NCBI RefSeq assembly: GCF_003722335.1
Contig: NZ_CP026100.1
Span: forward strand, 1,276,001-1,340,000
DNA from: Caulobacter flavus
Lineage (GTDB): Bacteria > Pseudomonadota > Alphaproteobacteria > Caulobacterales > Caulobacteraceae
Direction: 5' to 3'
DNA length: 64,000 bases
Shown here: piece by piece, positions 26,381 through 35,720 of the stretch
How the letters are laid out: every line of letters begins with the position of its first letter
Numbering within the stretch: position 1 is the stretch's first letter
Position numbers and translations under genes: made by a program
The notes under the pieces: model-generated
Told to the model about the DNA's origin: nothing
Databases searched by the model: none
Seen by the model: only the letters and a program-made list of their open reading frames with translations

Positions 26381-28093
<1,713 letters not shown>

Positions 28094-28127
28094 GCTTCAA
28101 GCCTCTTGGCTTTAAGCTGAAGACAGG

Positions 28128-28163
28128 CGGCGGTCGGAGCAATCCGACCGCCGTTTTTCTTTT
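28128..28163 (+). terminator. Rho-independent terminator of rpsA
   Basis: CGGCGGTCGGA / TCCGACCGCCG arms around GCAA are followed by TTTTTCTTTT. A smaller hairpin (AGCTT-C-AAGCC / GGCTT-T-AAGCT) lies just before it at 28093-28118. Confidence 0.95.
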
Positions 28164-28233
28164 GCGCGTACTCTTGGCCGTGCGTCCTGGAATTGTATGG
28201 TCCCGCTTGTCTGAGTAGTTGGCAGGGGCGCCC

Positions 28234-30198
28234 ATGTTCAAGTCTTCCGCGCTGGTGCTTCCGGCCGCCGCCGTCGCCGTGATGTGGACCGGCCACGCCG
28301 CCGCCGCCGACAAGCCGGTCTATGCCGCGCCCGCCGCCTGGGTGGACGTCGCGGCGATCCCGGCCCTGCCGGCCGGCCCCGAGACCCCCGCCACCCAGGT
28401 GCTGCTCGACGACAGCCAGACGTGGCTCGAACGCTCGGGCGGGACCTTCTACAACCGCCGCGTGGTCCGCATCGTGAAGACCGAGGGCCTGTCGGGCTCG
28501 GGCTCGCGCTCGGTGTCGTGGAACCCCACCGCCGAGACCGTCACCCTTCACACCCTGGCCATCCGGCGCGGCGACCAGGTCATCGACCTGCTGCAGGGCG
28601 GCAAGGACGTGCTGGTCATCCGCCGCGAGACCAATCTCGAGCGGGCCATGCTCGACGGCCGCCTGACCGCCAACATCCAGATCAAGGACCTGCAGGTCGG
28701 CGACGTGATCGACTGGGCCTACACCGTCCACCGCACCGAACCGCTGCTCGACAACCGCGGCCAGGCCTTCGAGCGCATGGGCTGGGGCGGCAAGATCGGC
28801 CGCTATCGCGTACGCATAGAGTGGCCGCAGGATAATCCGGTGATCTGGAAGACCACCACCGGCTTCCCGCAGCCGACGCAGAGCAAGGCCGGCGAGTTCA
28901 CCCGCCTGAGCATCGACCTGAGCAACGCCGAGGCCCCCAAGGCGCCGGCCGGCGCGCCGCTGCGCTTCCTGCGGGTGGGCGAGCTGCAGGCCTCGACCTA
29001 CGCCGACTGGGCCGAGATCTCCCGGCGGATGTATCCCCTCTACGACAAGGCCGCCCAGCTGGCGCCGGACTCGCCGGTGCGGGCCGAGATCGCGCGCATC
29101 GCCGCCCAGACCAGGGATCCCAAGGAACGGGCCTTCGCCGCCCTGCAGCTGGTCGAGGACAAGACCCGCTATCTGGCGCTCAGCATGGGCGACGGCGGTT
29201 ATCGCCCCGCCCCCGCCGACGAGACCTGGGCGCGGCGCTTCGGCGACTGCAAGGGCAAGACCGTGCTGCTGCTGGCCCTGCTGCGCGGCCTGGGCGTCGA
29301 GGCCGAGCCGGCCATCGTCTCGACCACCAGCGGCGACGGCATGGACGAGCGGGTCGCCGCCGCGGGCCAGTTCAACCACATCATCGTGCGCGCCCGCATC
29401 GACGGAAAGAGCTACTGGCTGGACGGCACCCGTTCGGGCGACAAGGGCGGCCTGGACCAGCTGCGCCCGCCGAGCTTCCGCTGGGCCCTGCCGGTGCGCG
29501 CCAAGGGCGCGGGCCTGGAGCCGATCGAGCAGCCGCCGCTGAGCGAGGCCCAGACCGAGACCAAGCTGCACATCGACGCCTCGGCCGGCCTCGACAAGCC
29601 CGCCCCCGTGCGCGTCGAGATGCTGATGCGCGGCGACGCGGCGCGGGCGTTCAGCCGCTCGCTGGAAACCGCGCCCAAGGCCGACATCGAGCGCGCCCTC
29701 AAGCAGAGCATCTCCAAGACCTCCAGCTGGATCACCCTGGAGACCGTCGACTGGGTGAAGGCCGACGACGGCGAGCTGAAGGTCGTGATGGCCGGGACCA
29801 GCACGCCCGAATGGCGGCTGAACGACGACCTTGGCGTGCGCGAGCTGAAGCTGGGCGGCGGCGAGGGGCGCGGCACGACCTTCCCGCGTCGCGAGCCTGG
29901 CCCCAACGCCGACGCGCCGTTCGCCCTGCGCTATCCGTCCTACGCCCGCACGACGGTGGAGGTGGTGCTGCCGGGCAAGGGCGAGGGCTTCAGCGTCAAG
30001 GGCGCCAATGGCGAGGACGCCGCCACCGGCTATCGCGTGGCTAAGTCGGCCAAGGTGACCGACGGCGTCGCCCGCTTCGAGACGGTGAGCCGCAGCGAGG
30101 CGCGCGAGCTGCCGTTCGGGCAGGTCGAGGCGGCCAACGCCGCCATCCGCAAGGCCGCCTACGACGTCGAGATCGTCAGGGCGCCGAAGGGTCTTTAG
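28234..30198 (+). CDS. Exported DUF3857 / transglutaminase-like protein
   Basis: A 654-residue exported protein. A signal peptide ends at GHAAA (about residue 24). DUF3857 occupies about residues 50-215 (YNRRVVRIVKTEG, NLERAMLDGRLTANIQIKDLQVGDVID). A transglutaminase-like domain follows with the possible Cys-His-Asp triad: Cys in RRFGDCKGKTVLLLALLRGLG, His in QFNHIIVRARIDG and Asp in YWLDGTRSG. A beta-rich C-terminus completes it. ATG 28234 is chosen over a TTG five codons earlier because it starts a normal signal peptide. The family occurs widely in Bacteroidetes and Caulobacter; its substrate is unknown. Confidence 0.85.
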   Translation: MFKSSALVLPAAAVAVMWTGHAAAADKPVYAAPAAWVDVAAIPALPAGPETPATQVLLDDSQTWLERSGGTFYNRRVVRIVKTEGLSGSGSRSVSWNPTAETVTLHTLAIRRGDQVIDLLQGGKDVLVIRRETNLERAMLDGRLTANIQIKDLQVGDVIDWAYTVHRTEPLLDNRGQAFERMGWGGKIGRYRVRIEWPQDNPVIWKTTTGFPQPTQSKAGEFTRLSIDLSNAEAPKAPAGAPLRFLRVGELQASTYADWAEISRRMYPLYDKAAQLAPDSPVRAEIARIAAQTRDPKERAFAALQLVEDKTRYLALSMGDGGYRPAPADETWARRFGDCKGKTVLLLALLRGLGVEAEPAIVSTTSGDGMDERVAAAGQFNHIIVRARIDGKSYWLDGTRSGDKGGLDQLRPPSFRWALPVRAKGAGLEPIEQPPLSEAQTETKLHIDASAGLDKPAPVRVEMLMRGDAARAFSRSLETAPKADIERALKQSISKTSSWITLETVDWVKADDGELKVVMAGTSTPEWRLNDDLGVRELKLGGGEGRGTTFPRREPGPNADAPFALRYPSYARTTVEVVLPGKGEGFSVKGANGEDAATGYRVAKSAKVTDGVARFETVSRSEARELPFGQVEAANAAIRKAAYDVEIVRAPKGL

Positions 30199-30285
30199 AT
30201 AACGGCCCGCAACCTTTTTCTTGAAGATTGCGGCCTGCTTGGGCAAAGGTCGCGGCGCGCCGCTCCCTCGGCGCAGGGGATATCG

Positions 30286-30567
30286 ATGATCAAGTCCGAA
30301 CTCATCGCCAGGCTCGCGAACGAAAACCCGCACCTGACGCAGAAGGACGTCGAGCGCGTGGTCGGCGTCATCCTCGAGCGGATGATCAACGCTCTCGAGG
30401 CCGGCGGCCGCGTCGAGCTGCGGGGCTTCGGGGCCCTGTCGGTGCGCTCGCGTCCCGCCCGCGCCGGTCGCAACCCGCGCACCGGGGAAACCGTCGACGT
30501 CCGCGCCAAGCACGTGCCGTTCTTCAAGAGCGGCAAGGAACTGCGCGCCCGCCTGAACGCCGAGTAG
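30286..30567 (+). CDS. ihfB: Integration host factor beta subunit
   Basis: DNA-bending nucleoid protein that pairs with IHF-alpha. The 93-residue length is typical. Signatures are [17 protein letters not shown] at the N-terminus, [28 protein letters not shown] in the DNA-binding arm with the intercalating Pro, and the end [13 protein letters not shown]. In Caulobacter IHF helps activate cell-cycle promoters. It starts 87 bp after the DUF3857 gene. Confidence 0.95.
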   Translation: MIKSELIARLANENPHLTQKDVERVVGVILERMINALEAGGRVELRGFGALSVRSRPARAGRNPRTGETVDVRAKHVPFFKSGKELRARLNAE

Positions 30568-30597
30568 TCGCCCAGCCGACTCTCTTGCCCCTGGCGG

Positions 30598-30622
30598 CGA
30601 ACCGGCTCAGCCTTTCGGCGTT
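30598..30622 (+). promoter_or_regulatory. Weak EcfG/SigT-like promoter candidate upstream of mscL
   Basis: CGAAC and CGTT are 16 nt apart, one base from the GGAAC consensus used elsewhere in the window. It ends 26 bp before the mscL start. A mechanosensitive channel under stress control is plausible, but the -35 mismatch makes this weak. Confidence 0.25.
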
Positions 30623-30648
30623 CCGGTTAGCCACGAGGGGTTTTGCGC

Positions 30649-31176
30649 ATGAGCATCGTCAAGGAATTCCGCGAGTTCATCGCCCGCGGCAACGTCATCG
30701 ACCTGGCCGTCGGCGTCATCATCGGCGCGGCCTTCAACGGCATCGTCAAGAGCCTGGTCGACCAGGTGATCATGCCGCCCATCGGCCTGCTGACCGGCGG
30801 TCTCGACTTCTCCAAGCTCGAGTGGGTGCTGCGTCCCGAGGATCCCGCCACCGAGGCGATCGAGAAGGTCGCGATCCAGTACGGCGCCTTCATCAACACC
30901 CTGATCCAGTTCTTCATCGTCGCGGCGGTGGTGTTCCTGCTAGTCAAGCTGGTCAACCAGATCCGCCGCGCCGACGCGGCCGAGCCCGCGCCCGAGGCGC
31001 CGGCGGCGCCGACCCCGGAAGAAAAGCTGCTGACCGAGATCCGCGACCTGCTGGCCAAGCCGGCGGTGGCCGCGGCCGTTCCGGCGGCTGAAAAGCCCGC
31101 GCCGGCCGCCAAGGCCGCCGCCGCGCCGAAGGCTCCGGCCAAGAAGCCGGCCGCTCCGCGCAAGCCGAAGGCTTAG
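30649..31176 (+). CDS. mscL: Large-conductance mechanosensitive channel MscL
   Basis: Inner-membrane pentameric safety valve that opens on osmotic downshock. The 175-residue protein starts MSIVKEFREFIARGNVIDLAVGV, the conserved N-terminal helix and TM1 gate. TM2 is GAFINTLIQFFIVAAVVFLLVKLVNQIRR. After a cytoplasmic helix (EEKLLTEIRDLLAK) there is an unusual Ala/Lys/Pro-rich tail of about 40 residues, longer than in E. coli (136 residues). ATG 30649 is chosen because GAGGGG lies 8 nt upstream; a TTG two codons earlier is less likely. Confidence 0.94.
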   Translation: MSIVKEFREFIARGNVIDLAVGVIIGAAFNGIVKSLVDQVIMPPIGLLTGGLDFSKLEWVLRPEDPATEAIEKVAIQYGAFINTLIQFFIVAAVVFLLVKLVNQIRRADAAEPAPEAPAAPTPEEKLLTEIRDLLAKPAVAAAVPAAEKPAPAAKAAAAPKAPAKKPAAPRKPKA

Positions 31177-31182
31177 AAAGAA

Positions 31183-31202
31183 ACCTCCCCCCTCTGGGAG
31201 GT
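31183..31202. repeat. CCTCCC/GGGAGG palindrome, copy 2
   Basis: ACCTCCC and GGGAGGT arms around CCCTCT, directly after mscL. It is a shorter relative of the units at 23050 and 58413. Confidence 0.6.
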
Positions 31203-31222
31203 TACCGAGCCGTGGCGCCGCT

Positions 31223-31459
31223 CTAGAAATCCACCGCCACGCCCTTGCGCTCCCAGTCGCCGAAACGCGTGGGTTCGGGGCCGTCGCGGCCGCCCTTTTC
31301 CGATGGCAGGACCAGGGCCGCCTCGGCCTCGCGGCGCGCGGCGGCTTCTTCCAGGGCGCGTCGGGCGGCGGGGCTCAGGTCCTTGCCGGGCGCGGCGCCC
31401 AAGCGGGCTAGTTCGGGGTCCTGAACTTCGGGTTCGGCGGAGAAAACGTCTTCGGACAT
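31223..31459 (-). CDS. DUF1674 protein, succinate dehydrogenase assembly factor 4-like
   Basis: A 78-residue protein whose C-terminus, GPEPTRFGDWERKGVAVDF, is the conserved DUF1674/SdhAF4 signature. In mitochondria this factor protects flavinylated SdhA during complex II assembly; a similar role in bacteria is inferred by family. The N-terminal half is Ala/Glu-rich and variable, with a helical stretch AARRALEEAAARREAEA. It is a lone minus-strand gene between mscL and rsmB, with no sdh genes in the window. Confidence 0.85.
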   Translation of the reverse strand: MSEDVFSAEPEVQDPELARLGAAPGKDLSPAARRALEEAAARREAEAALVLPSEKGGRDGPEPTRFGDWERKGVAVDF

Positions 31460-31497
31460 GACCCTTCATAGCACGCGAGCATGGATCGATCATCCAG

Positions 31498-31540
31498 GGC
31501 GCGTCGGGGGAAGTGCGGGCGGTTTCGCCCCCTGACGCGC
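31498..31540. repeat. GCGTCAGG...GACGC palindromic repeat, copy 1
   Basis: The arms GCGTCGGGGG and CCCCCTGACGC flank a GC-rich centre containing GGTTTCGC. Read on the minus strand it matches the element at 44785-44831 along most of its length: the shared core is AGCGCGTCAG, GGCGAAACCGC, CACTT and GACGCGC. Confidence 0.75.
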
Positions 31541-31559
31541 TACGTCTCGAAGGAAGATC

Positions 31560-31607
31560 GAGCCTTTTTGCACGCTTCAGGCGTTTCCGCGCGAAGCTAA
31601 AAGGCTC
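31560..31607. repeat. GAGCCTTTTTGC / GCTAAAAGGCTC inverted repeat
   Basis: Twelve-bp arms (31560-31571 and 31596-31607) match at 11 positions and enclose a small ACGC/GCGT hairpin. The right end, AGGCTCTAG, also occurs beside the inverted repeat before infB (16874-16882). It lies 43 bp upstream of rsmB. Confidence 0.65.
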
Positions 31608-31649
31608 TAGGGGCTTGCGCTCGCGCTCATTGCGGGGCACGGCGGGGCG

Positions 31650-32933
31650 GTGACTCAGGAACTGAACGACGGCCTTCCCGCCCGGGAAGCGGCCCTCGCC
31701 CTACTCGACGCGGCCCTTTCGCGCCGCGGCGGCCTCGACGAGGCCGCGACGACCAACGCTTTCCGCGCCTTGGAGCCGCGTGAGCGCGCCTTCGCGCGCG
31801 CCCTGGCCATGGCCGCCCTGCGCCGCCTGGGGCCCGTCGACCGGGCCCTGGCCGCCAAGCTCAGCAAGGAGCCGCCGCCCCGCGTGCGCAACCTGCTGCG
31901 CCTGGGCGCCACCCAGGCCTTCTTCCTCGACGTGCCGGCGTTCGCCGCCGTGGCGACCAGCGTCGAGCTGGCCGGCGCCAACAAGGCCAGCCGCCCGTTC
32001 AAGGGCCTGGTCAACGCCGTGCTGCGCGGCCTGCTGCGCGACGGCGCGCCGGCCGACGACCCGTCCGCCCTGGTGCCGCCGTGGCTGTTCGCCCGCTGGA
32101 CCAGCGCCTGGGGCCAGGACGACGCCCGTGCCCTGGCCGCGGTCGTGGCCGAGGAGCCCGCCACCGACCTCTCCGTGAAGCCGGGAACCGACCTGGCGGC
32201 GCTGGCCGAGGCCATGGAGGCCGAGATCCTGCCGGGCGACACCCTGCGCACCCGCCGTCGCGGCGACGTCGCCGGCTGGCCCGACTTCGAGGCCGGAACC
32301 TGGTGGGTGCAGGACGCCGCCGCCGCCATTCCCGCCCGCCTGCTGGACGTCAAGCCCGGCGAGACCGCCGTCGACCTCTGCGCCGCGCCCGGCGGCAAGA
32401 CCCTGCAACTGGCCGCCGCCGGCGCCCAGGTGGCGGCCGTCGACCGTTCGGCCGCCCGTCTCAAGCGGGTCGGCGAGAACCTGGCCCGCATGGGCCTGGA
32501 AGCCGAGGTCGTGGCCGCCGACGCCTCGACCTGGACCGACGAGCGCGCCTTCGACGCCGTGCTGCTGGACGCCCCGTGCTCGGCCACAGGCACCTTCCGC
32601 CGCCATCCCGACGTGCTGTGGGCCGCCCGTCCCGGCGACGTGGCCAGTCTGGCGACCGTGCAGTCGGCCCTGCTGGACAGCGCCGCCCAGCGCACCGCGC
32701 CCGGCGGCCGCATGGTCTACTGCGTCTGCTCGCTGGAGCCGGAGGAGGGCGAGGCCCAGGTCGAGGCCTTCCTGGCCCGCCATCCGGAGTTCTCGCTGTC
32801 GCCGATCGCGGCCGGCGAGGGCGGCGCGCCGGAGGCCAGCCTGACCGCCCGCGGGACGCTGCGCCTGCTGCCCCATCATCGCGAAGGCGGCCAGGACGGC
32901 TTCTTCGCGGCCCGTTTCGTGAAGGCCAGGTAG
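31650..32933 (+). CDS. rsmB: 16S rRNA (cytosine(967)-C5)-methyltransferase RsmB
   Basis: SAM-dependent rRNA methyltransferase of the NOL1/NOP2/Sun family. The 427-residue protein has an N-terminal NusB-like domain (about 1-135, including RERAFARALAMAALRRLG and LVNAVLRGLLRD). The Rossmann catalytic domain follows: motif I DLCAAPGGKTLQLA, motif IV VLLDAPCSATGTFRRHPD and motif VI MVYCVCSLEPEEGEAQVEAF. The two catalytic cysteines are in APCS and VCSL. The start is a GTG at 31650. rpe follows 69 bp downstream. Confidence 0.95.
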   Translation: MTQELNDGLPAREAALALLDAALSRRGGLDEAATTNAFRALEPRERAFARALAMAALRRLGPVDRALAAKLSKEPPPRVRNLLRLGATQAFFLDVPAFAAVATSVELAGANKASRPFKGLVNAVLRGLLRDGAPADDPSALVPPWLFARWTSAWGQDDARALAAVVAEEPATDLSVKPGTDLAALAEAMEAEILPGDTLRTRRRGDVAGWPDFEAGTWWVQDAAAAIPARLLDVKPGETAVDLCAAPGGKTLQLAAAGAQVAAVDRSAARLKRVGENLARMGLEAEVVAADASTWTDERAFDAVLLDAPCSATGTFRRHPDVLWAARPGDVASLATVQSALLDSAAQRTAPGGRMVYCVCSLEPEEGEAQVEAFLARHPEFSLSPIAAGEGGAPEASLTARGTLRLLPHHREGGQDGFFAARFVKAR

Positions 32934-33002
32934 AGCGCGGGAGCCAAACCTGGCTTCCACTCGCTTGTCGCTTGAGCCTTTGACCGGTAATCCAGGGATA
33001 CT

Positions 33003-33662
33003 ATGACCGCGCCGATCATCGCCCCGTCGATCCTCGCCTCCGACTTCGCCAAGTTGGGCGCCGAAGTGGCCGCCATCGAGGCGGCCGGCGCCGACTGGGT
33101 GCACGTCGACGTCATGGACGGCCATTTCGTGCCGAACATCACGCTGGGCCCCGACATCGTCAAAGCCATCCGGCCGCACGCCAAGATCCCGTTCGACGTG
33201 CACCTGATGATCAGCCCGGCCGATCCCTACCTGGAAGCCTTCCGCGAGGCCGGCGCCGACATCATCAGCATCCACCCGGAAGCCGGTCCGCACCTGCACC
33301 GCTCGCTCAAGCGCATCCGCCAGCTGGGCGCCAAGGCCGGCGTGGTGTTCAACCCCTCGACCAGCCTCGACCACGTCGAATGGATCCTCGAGGACGTCGA
33401 CCTGGTGCTGGTCATGTCGGTCAATCCCGGCTTCGGCGGCCAGAGCTTCATTCCGGGCCAGCTGCGCAAGGTCGAGGCCCTGCGCAAGCTGATCGACGCC
33501 CAGGGCCTGGACATCATCCTGGAAGTCGACGGCGGGGTGACCCCAGCCACCGCGCCGCAATGCGTCGCCGCCGGCGCCACGGCCCTGGTGGCCGGCTCGG
33601 CGGTGTTCAAGGGCGGACCAGACGCCTACGCCGCCAACATCAGCGCTCTCAAAGGGGGCTGA
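33003..33662 (+). CDS. rpe: Ribulose-phosphate 3-epimerase
   Basis: Interconverts ribulose-5-phosphate and xylulose-5-phosphate in the pentose phosphate pathway. The 219-residue TIM barrel shows [16 protein letters not shown], the metal-binding [16 protein letters not shown] (His, Asp), DVHLMI (His), [15 protein letters not shown] and the second catalytic Asp in LEVDGGVTP. The phosphate site is ALVAGSAVF. It starts 69 bp after rsmB and ends 9 bp before the heparinase-family gene. Confidence 0.97.
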   Translation: MTAPIIAPSILASDFAKLGAEVAAIEAAGADWVHVDVMDGHFVPNITLGPDIVKAIRPHAKIPFDVHLMISPADPYLEAFREAGADIISIHPEAGPHLHRSLKRIRQLGAKAGVVFNPSTSLDHVEWILEDVDLVLVMSVNPGFGGQSFIPGQLRKVEALRKLIDAQGLDIILEVDGGVTPATAPQCVAAGATALVAGSAVFKGGPDAYAANISALKGG

Positions 33663-33671
33663 CGCCACGGC

Positions 33672-35408
33672 ATGACCGGCGCGCCCGCTACGCCCTCCGC
33701 TTCCAGGCCCGCCGGGCGTCCCCTGCGGCGCGGAGTCGTGTTGTCGCGGTCGGTCGCCGCCTCGGCCCGGGCCGCGGTCGAGCGCGAGTGGTTCGGTTCG
33801 CCGCCGCATCGCGCGGTGATCTCGTCGCCGCGCCCCGTGGGCCTGTCGGGCCGGCCGCACGATCCCCGCCCCGTCGACGTCCAGCGCGGCCGCCAGTTGC
33901 TGGACGGCGTTCTGACCCTGCACGACGAGAGCCTGAAGGTCGGGACCGAGGGCGACCCCTTCGACACCCCCAGCCCCTCGCGGGCCTTCGCCGTGGCGCT
34001 GCACCGCTTCGACTGGCTGCCGGGCCTGCTGGTCCATGGTCCCGAGGGCGCGCGCCGGGCGCTGCGCCTGATCCAGGACTGGCGGCGGGTGTTCGGAACC
34101 TGGAACGCCTTCTCGTGGTCGGGCGAGTGCCTGGAGCGCCGCACCTTCCACCTGGCCTGCGCCGCCAAGACCCTGTCGCCCGGCGCCTCGGACGCCGAGA
34201 GCGCGGCCCTGGCGCTGGACATCGCCCGCGGCGCCCGCCAGCTGATGAAGGCCTCCGACGCGCCTGACCGCGTTCTGGAGCGGGCGATCGTCGTCGCCGT
34301 GGCCGGCGCGGCCCTGGTGGGCAAGGCCGCCGACCGGCTGATGGCCGAGGGCCTGCGCCGCGTCGCCCGCGAGATCGACGTCATCGTGCTGCCCGACGGC
34401 GGCCACGCCGCGCGCTCGCCCGAGGCGGGGCTGGAGCTGCTGTTCGACTTGCTCACCCTCGACGACGCCCTGGGCCAGCGCGGCCGGCCGACGCCCGAGG
34501 CGGTCAGCCGGGCCATCGACCGGCTGTCGTCGGGCCTGCGCTTCTTCACCCTGGCCGACGGCAAGCTGGCGGCCTTCCACGGCGGCGAGACGGCGGACCC
34601 GGCCCGCATCGCCGCCGCCCTGGCTCACGACGACCACGGTCCGCGCCCGCCGATGGACATGCCGCACGCCGGCTTCCAGAAGATGCAGGGCGGCATGATC
34701 CAGGTGCTGGCCGACGCCGGCGCGCCGCCCGTGGGAGCGCTCAGCCGGGCGGCCTGCGCCCAGCCGGCGGCGCTCGAGATCATCTGCGGCAAGGACCGGC
34801 TGATCACCTCCAGCGGCTGGAGCCCCGAGGCCGCCAACGCCCAGGCCTTCCGCCTGTCCGACGCGGCCTCGACGGTGTCGGTGGGCGAGGGCTCGGCTGG
34901 TAGACCTCTGTCGGGCTTCCGGGCCGCGGCGCTGGGGCCCTGGCTGGTCGATGGGGCCACCAGCGTCGAGTCCCGCCGCCACGACGGCGAGCAGGGCGTC
35001 TGGCTCGACATCGTTCACGACGGCTGGCGGCGCCTGGGCCTCAAGCACGCCCGCCGCCTGTTCCTTGATCTCGCCGCCGACGAACTGCGCGGTGAGGACA
35101 GCCTGATCCCGATGGCCGAGGCCAAGCTCGACGGGCCGCGCCGCTATCACCCGTTCAAGATCAGCTTCCACCTGCATCCCGACGCCCGCGCCTCGCTGGC
35201 CCGGGACGGCAAGAGCGTGCTGATCAAGGGGCCGTCCAATGTCGGCTGGTGGCTGCGCAACGACGCGCCCGACGTCGCCGTCCTGGCCGCCCCGCACTTC
35301 GACCACGGCCACGCCCGCCAGGCCGGCGTGATCGTGCTCAAGAGCCAGGTCCGGGCCGAGAAGGGCGCCAAGATCCGCTGGAAGCTGGCCCGGGCGACGG
35401 ACCATTGA
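33672..35408 (+). CDS. Heparinase II/III family protein
   Basis: A 578-residue protein with an alpha-helical toroid in the first half (HRFDWLPGLLVHGPEGARRALRLIQDW, NAFSWSGECLERRTFHL) and a beta-sandwich second half (EIICGKDRLITSSGWSPEAANAQAFRLSDAASTVSVGEG, HDGWRRLGLKHARRLFLDLAADELRGEDSL). This matches the heparinase II/III architecture of alphaproteobacteria. No Sec signal is seen, unlike secreted lyases, so it may act in the cytoplasm on a cell-envelope polysaccharide or be a non-catalytic relative. The stop overlaps the next gene (TTGA). Confidence 0.85.
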   Translation: MTGAPATPSASRPAGRPLRRGVVLSRSVAASARAAVEREWFGSPPHRAVISSPRPVGLSGRPHDPRPVDVQRGRQLLDGVLTLHDESLKVGTEGDPFDTPSPSRAFAVALHRFDWLPGLLVHGPEGARRALRLIQDWRRVFGTWNAFSWSGECLERRTFHLACAAKTLSPGASDAESAALALDIARGARQLMKASDAPDRVLERAIVVAVAGAALVGKAADRLMAEGLRRVAREIDVIVLPDGGHAARSPEAGLELLFDLLTLDDALGQRGRPTPEAVSRAIDRLSSGLRFFTLADGKLAAFHGGETADPARIAAALAHDDHGPRPPMDMPHAGFQKMQGGMIQVLADAGAPPVGALSRAACAQPAALEIICGKDRLITSSGWSPEAANAQAFRLSDAASTVSVGEGSAGRPLSGFRAAALGPWLVDGATSVESRRHDGEQGVWLDIVHDGWRRLGLKHARRLFLDLAADELRGEDSLIPMAEAKLDGPRRYHPFKISFHLHPDARASLARDGKSVLIKGPSNVGWWLRNDAPDVAVLAAPHFDHGHARQAGVIVLKSQVRAEKGAKIRWKLARATDH

Positions 35409-35713
35409 CCGCGCGCCCCTTTACCGCCTGGCGTCAGGTCGGGTGGGCGCTCCTGGGCGCCCTGCTGGTCGGCGGCGGTTTCGCCTCGTGCCTTCCCTAC
35501 ATCCGCTCCGAAGCCCCGGGCGTGCTTTGGCCCACGGCCGTACAGGCCGTTATGAGCGGCCTCATGGTCGTGGCGGGCCTGGCCGCATCACGGCGGGCCG
35601 GACGGTGGCAGTACCTGGTCCTGGCGGCGACGGGTCTTGGCTTGCTGACCTTCACGCGGATGACGGGCGAGATCTTGCTCGTCTCGGGCGTCAGGGACGT
35701 CGTGCTGCGCTGA
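35405..35713 (+). CDS. Small membrane protein of unknown function
   Basis: A 102-residue protein with three hydrophobic segments (WALLGALLVGGGFASCL, AVQAVMSGLMVVAGLAA, YLVLAATGLGLLTF). The proposed TTG start at 35405 overlaps the heparinase-family stop codon; no ATG lies nearby in frame, so the start is uncertain. It is probably co-translated with that gene. It ends 7 bp from the convergent MHS transporter. Family not recognised. Confidence 0.6.
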   Translation: MTARPFTAWRQVGWALLGALLVGGGFASCLPYIRSEAPGVLWPTAVQAVMSGLMVVAGLAASRRAGRWQYLVLAATGLGLLTFTRMTGEILLVSGVRDVVLR

Positions 35714-35720
35714 AGCGCCT

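Noticed and set aside
31701..35405. A 1234-codon minus-strand open frame opposite rsmB, rpe and the heparinase-family gene
   Set aside because: It crosses three well-supported plus-strand genes, has no recognisable domain, and is the kind of long antisense frame that GC-rich codon bias produces.
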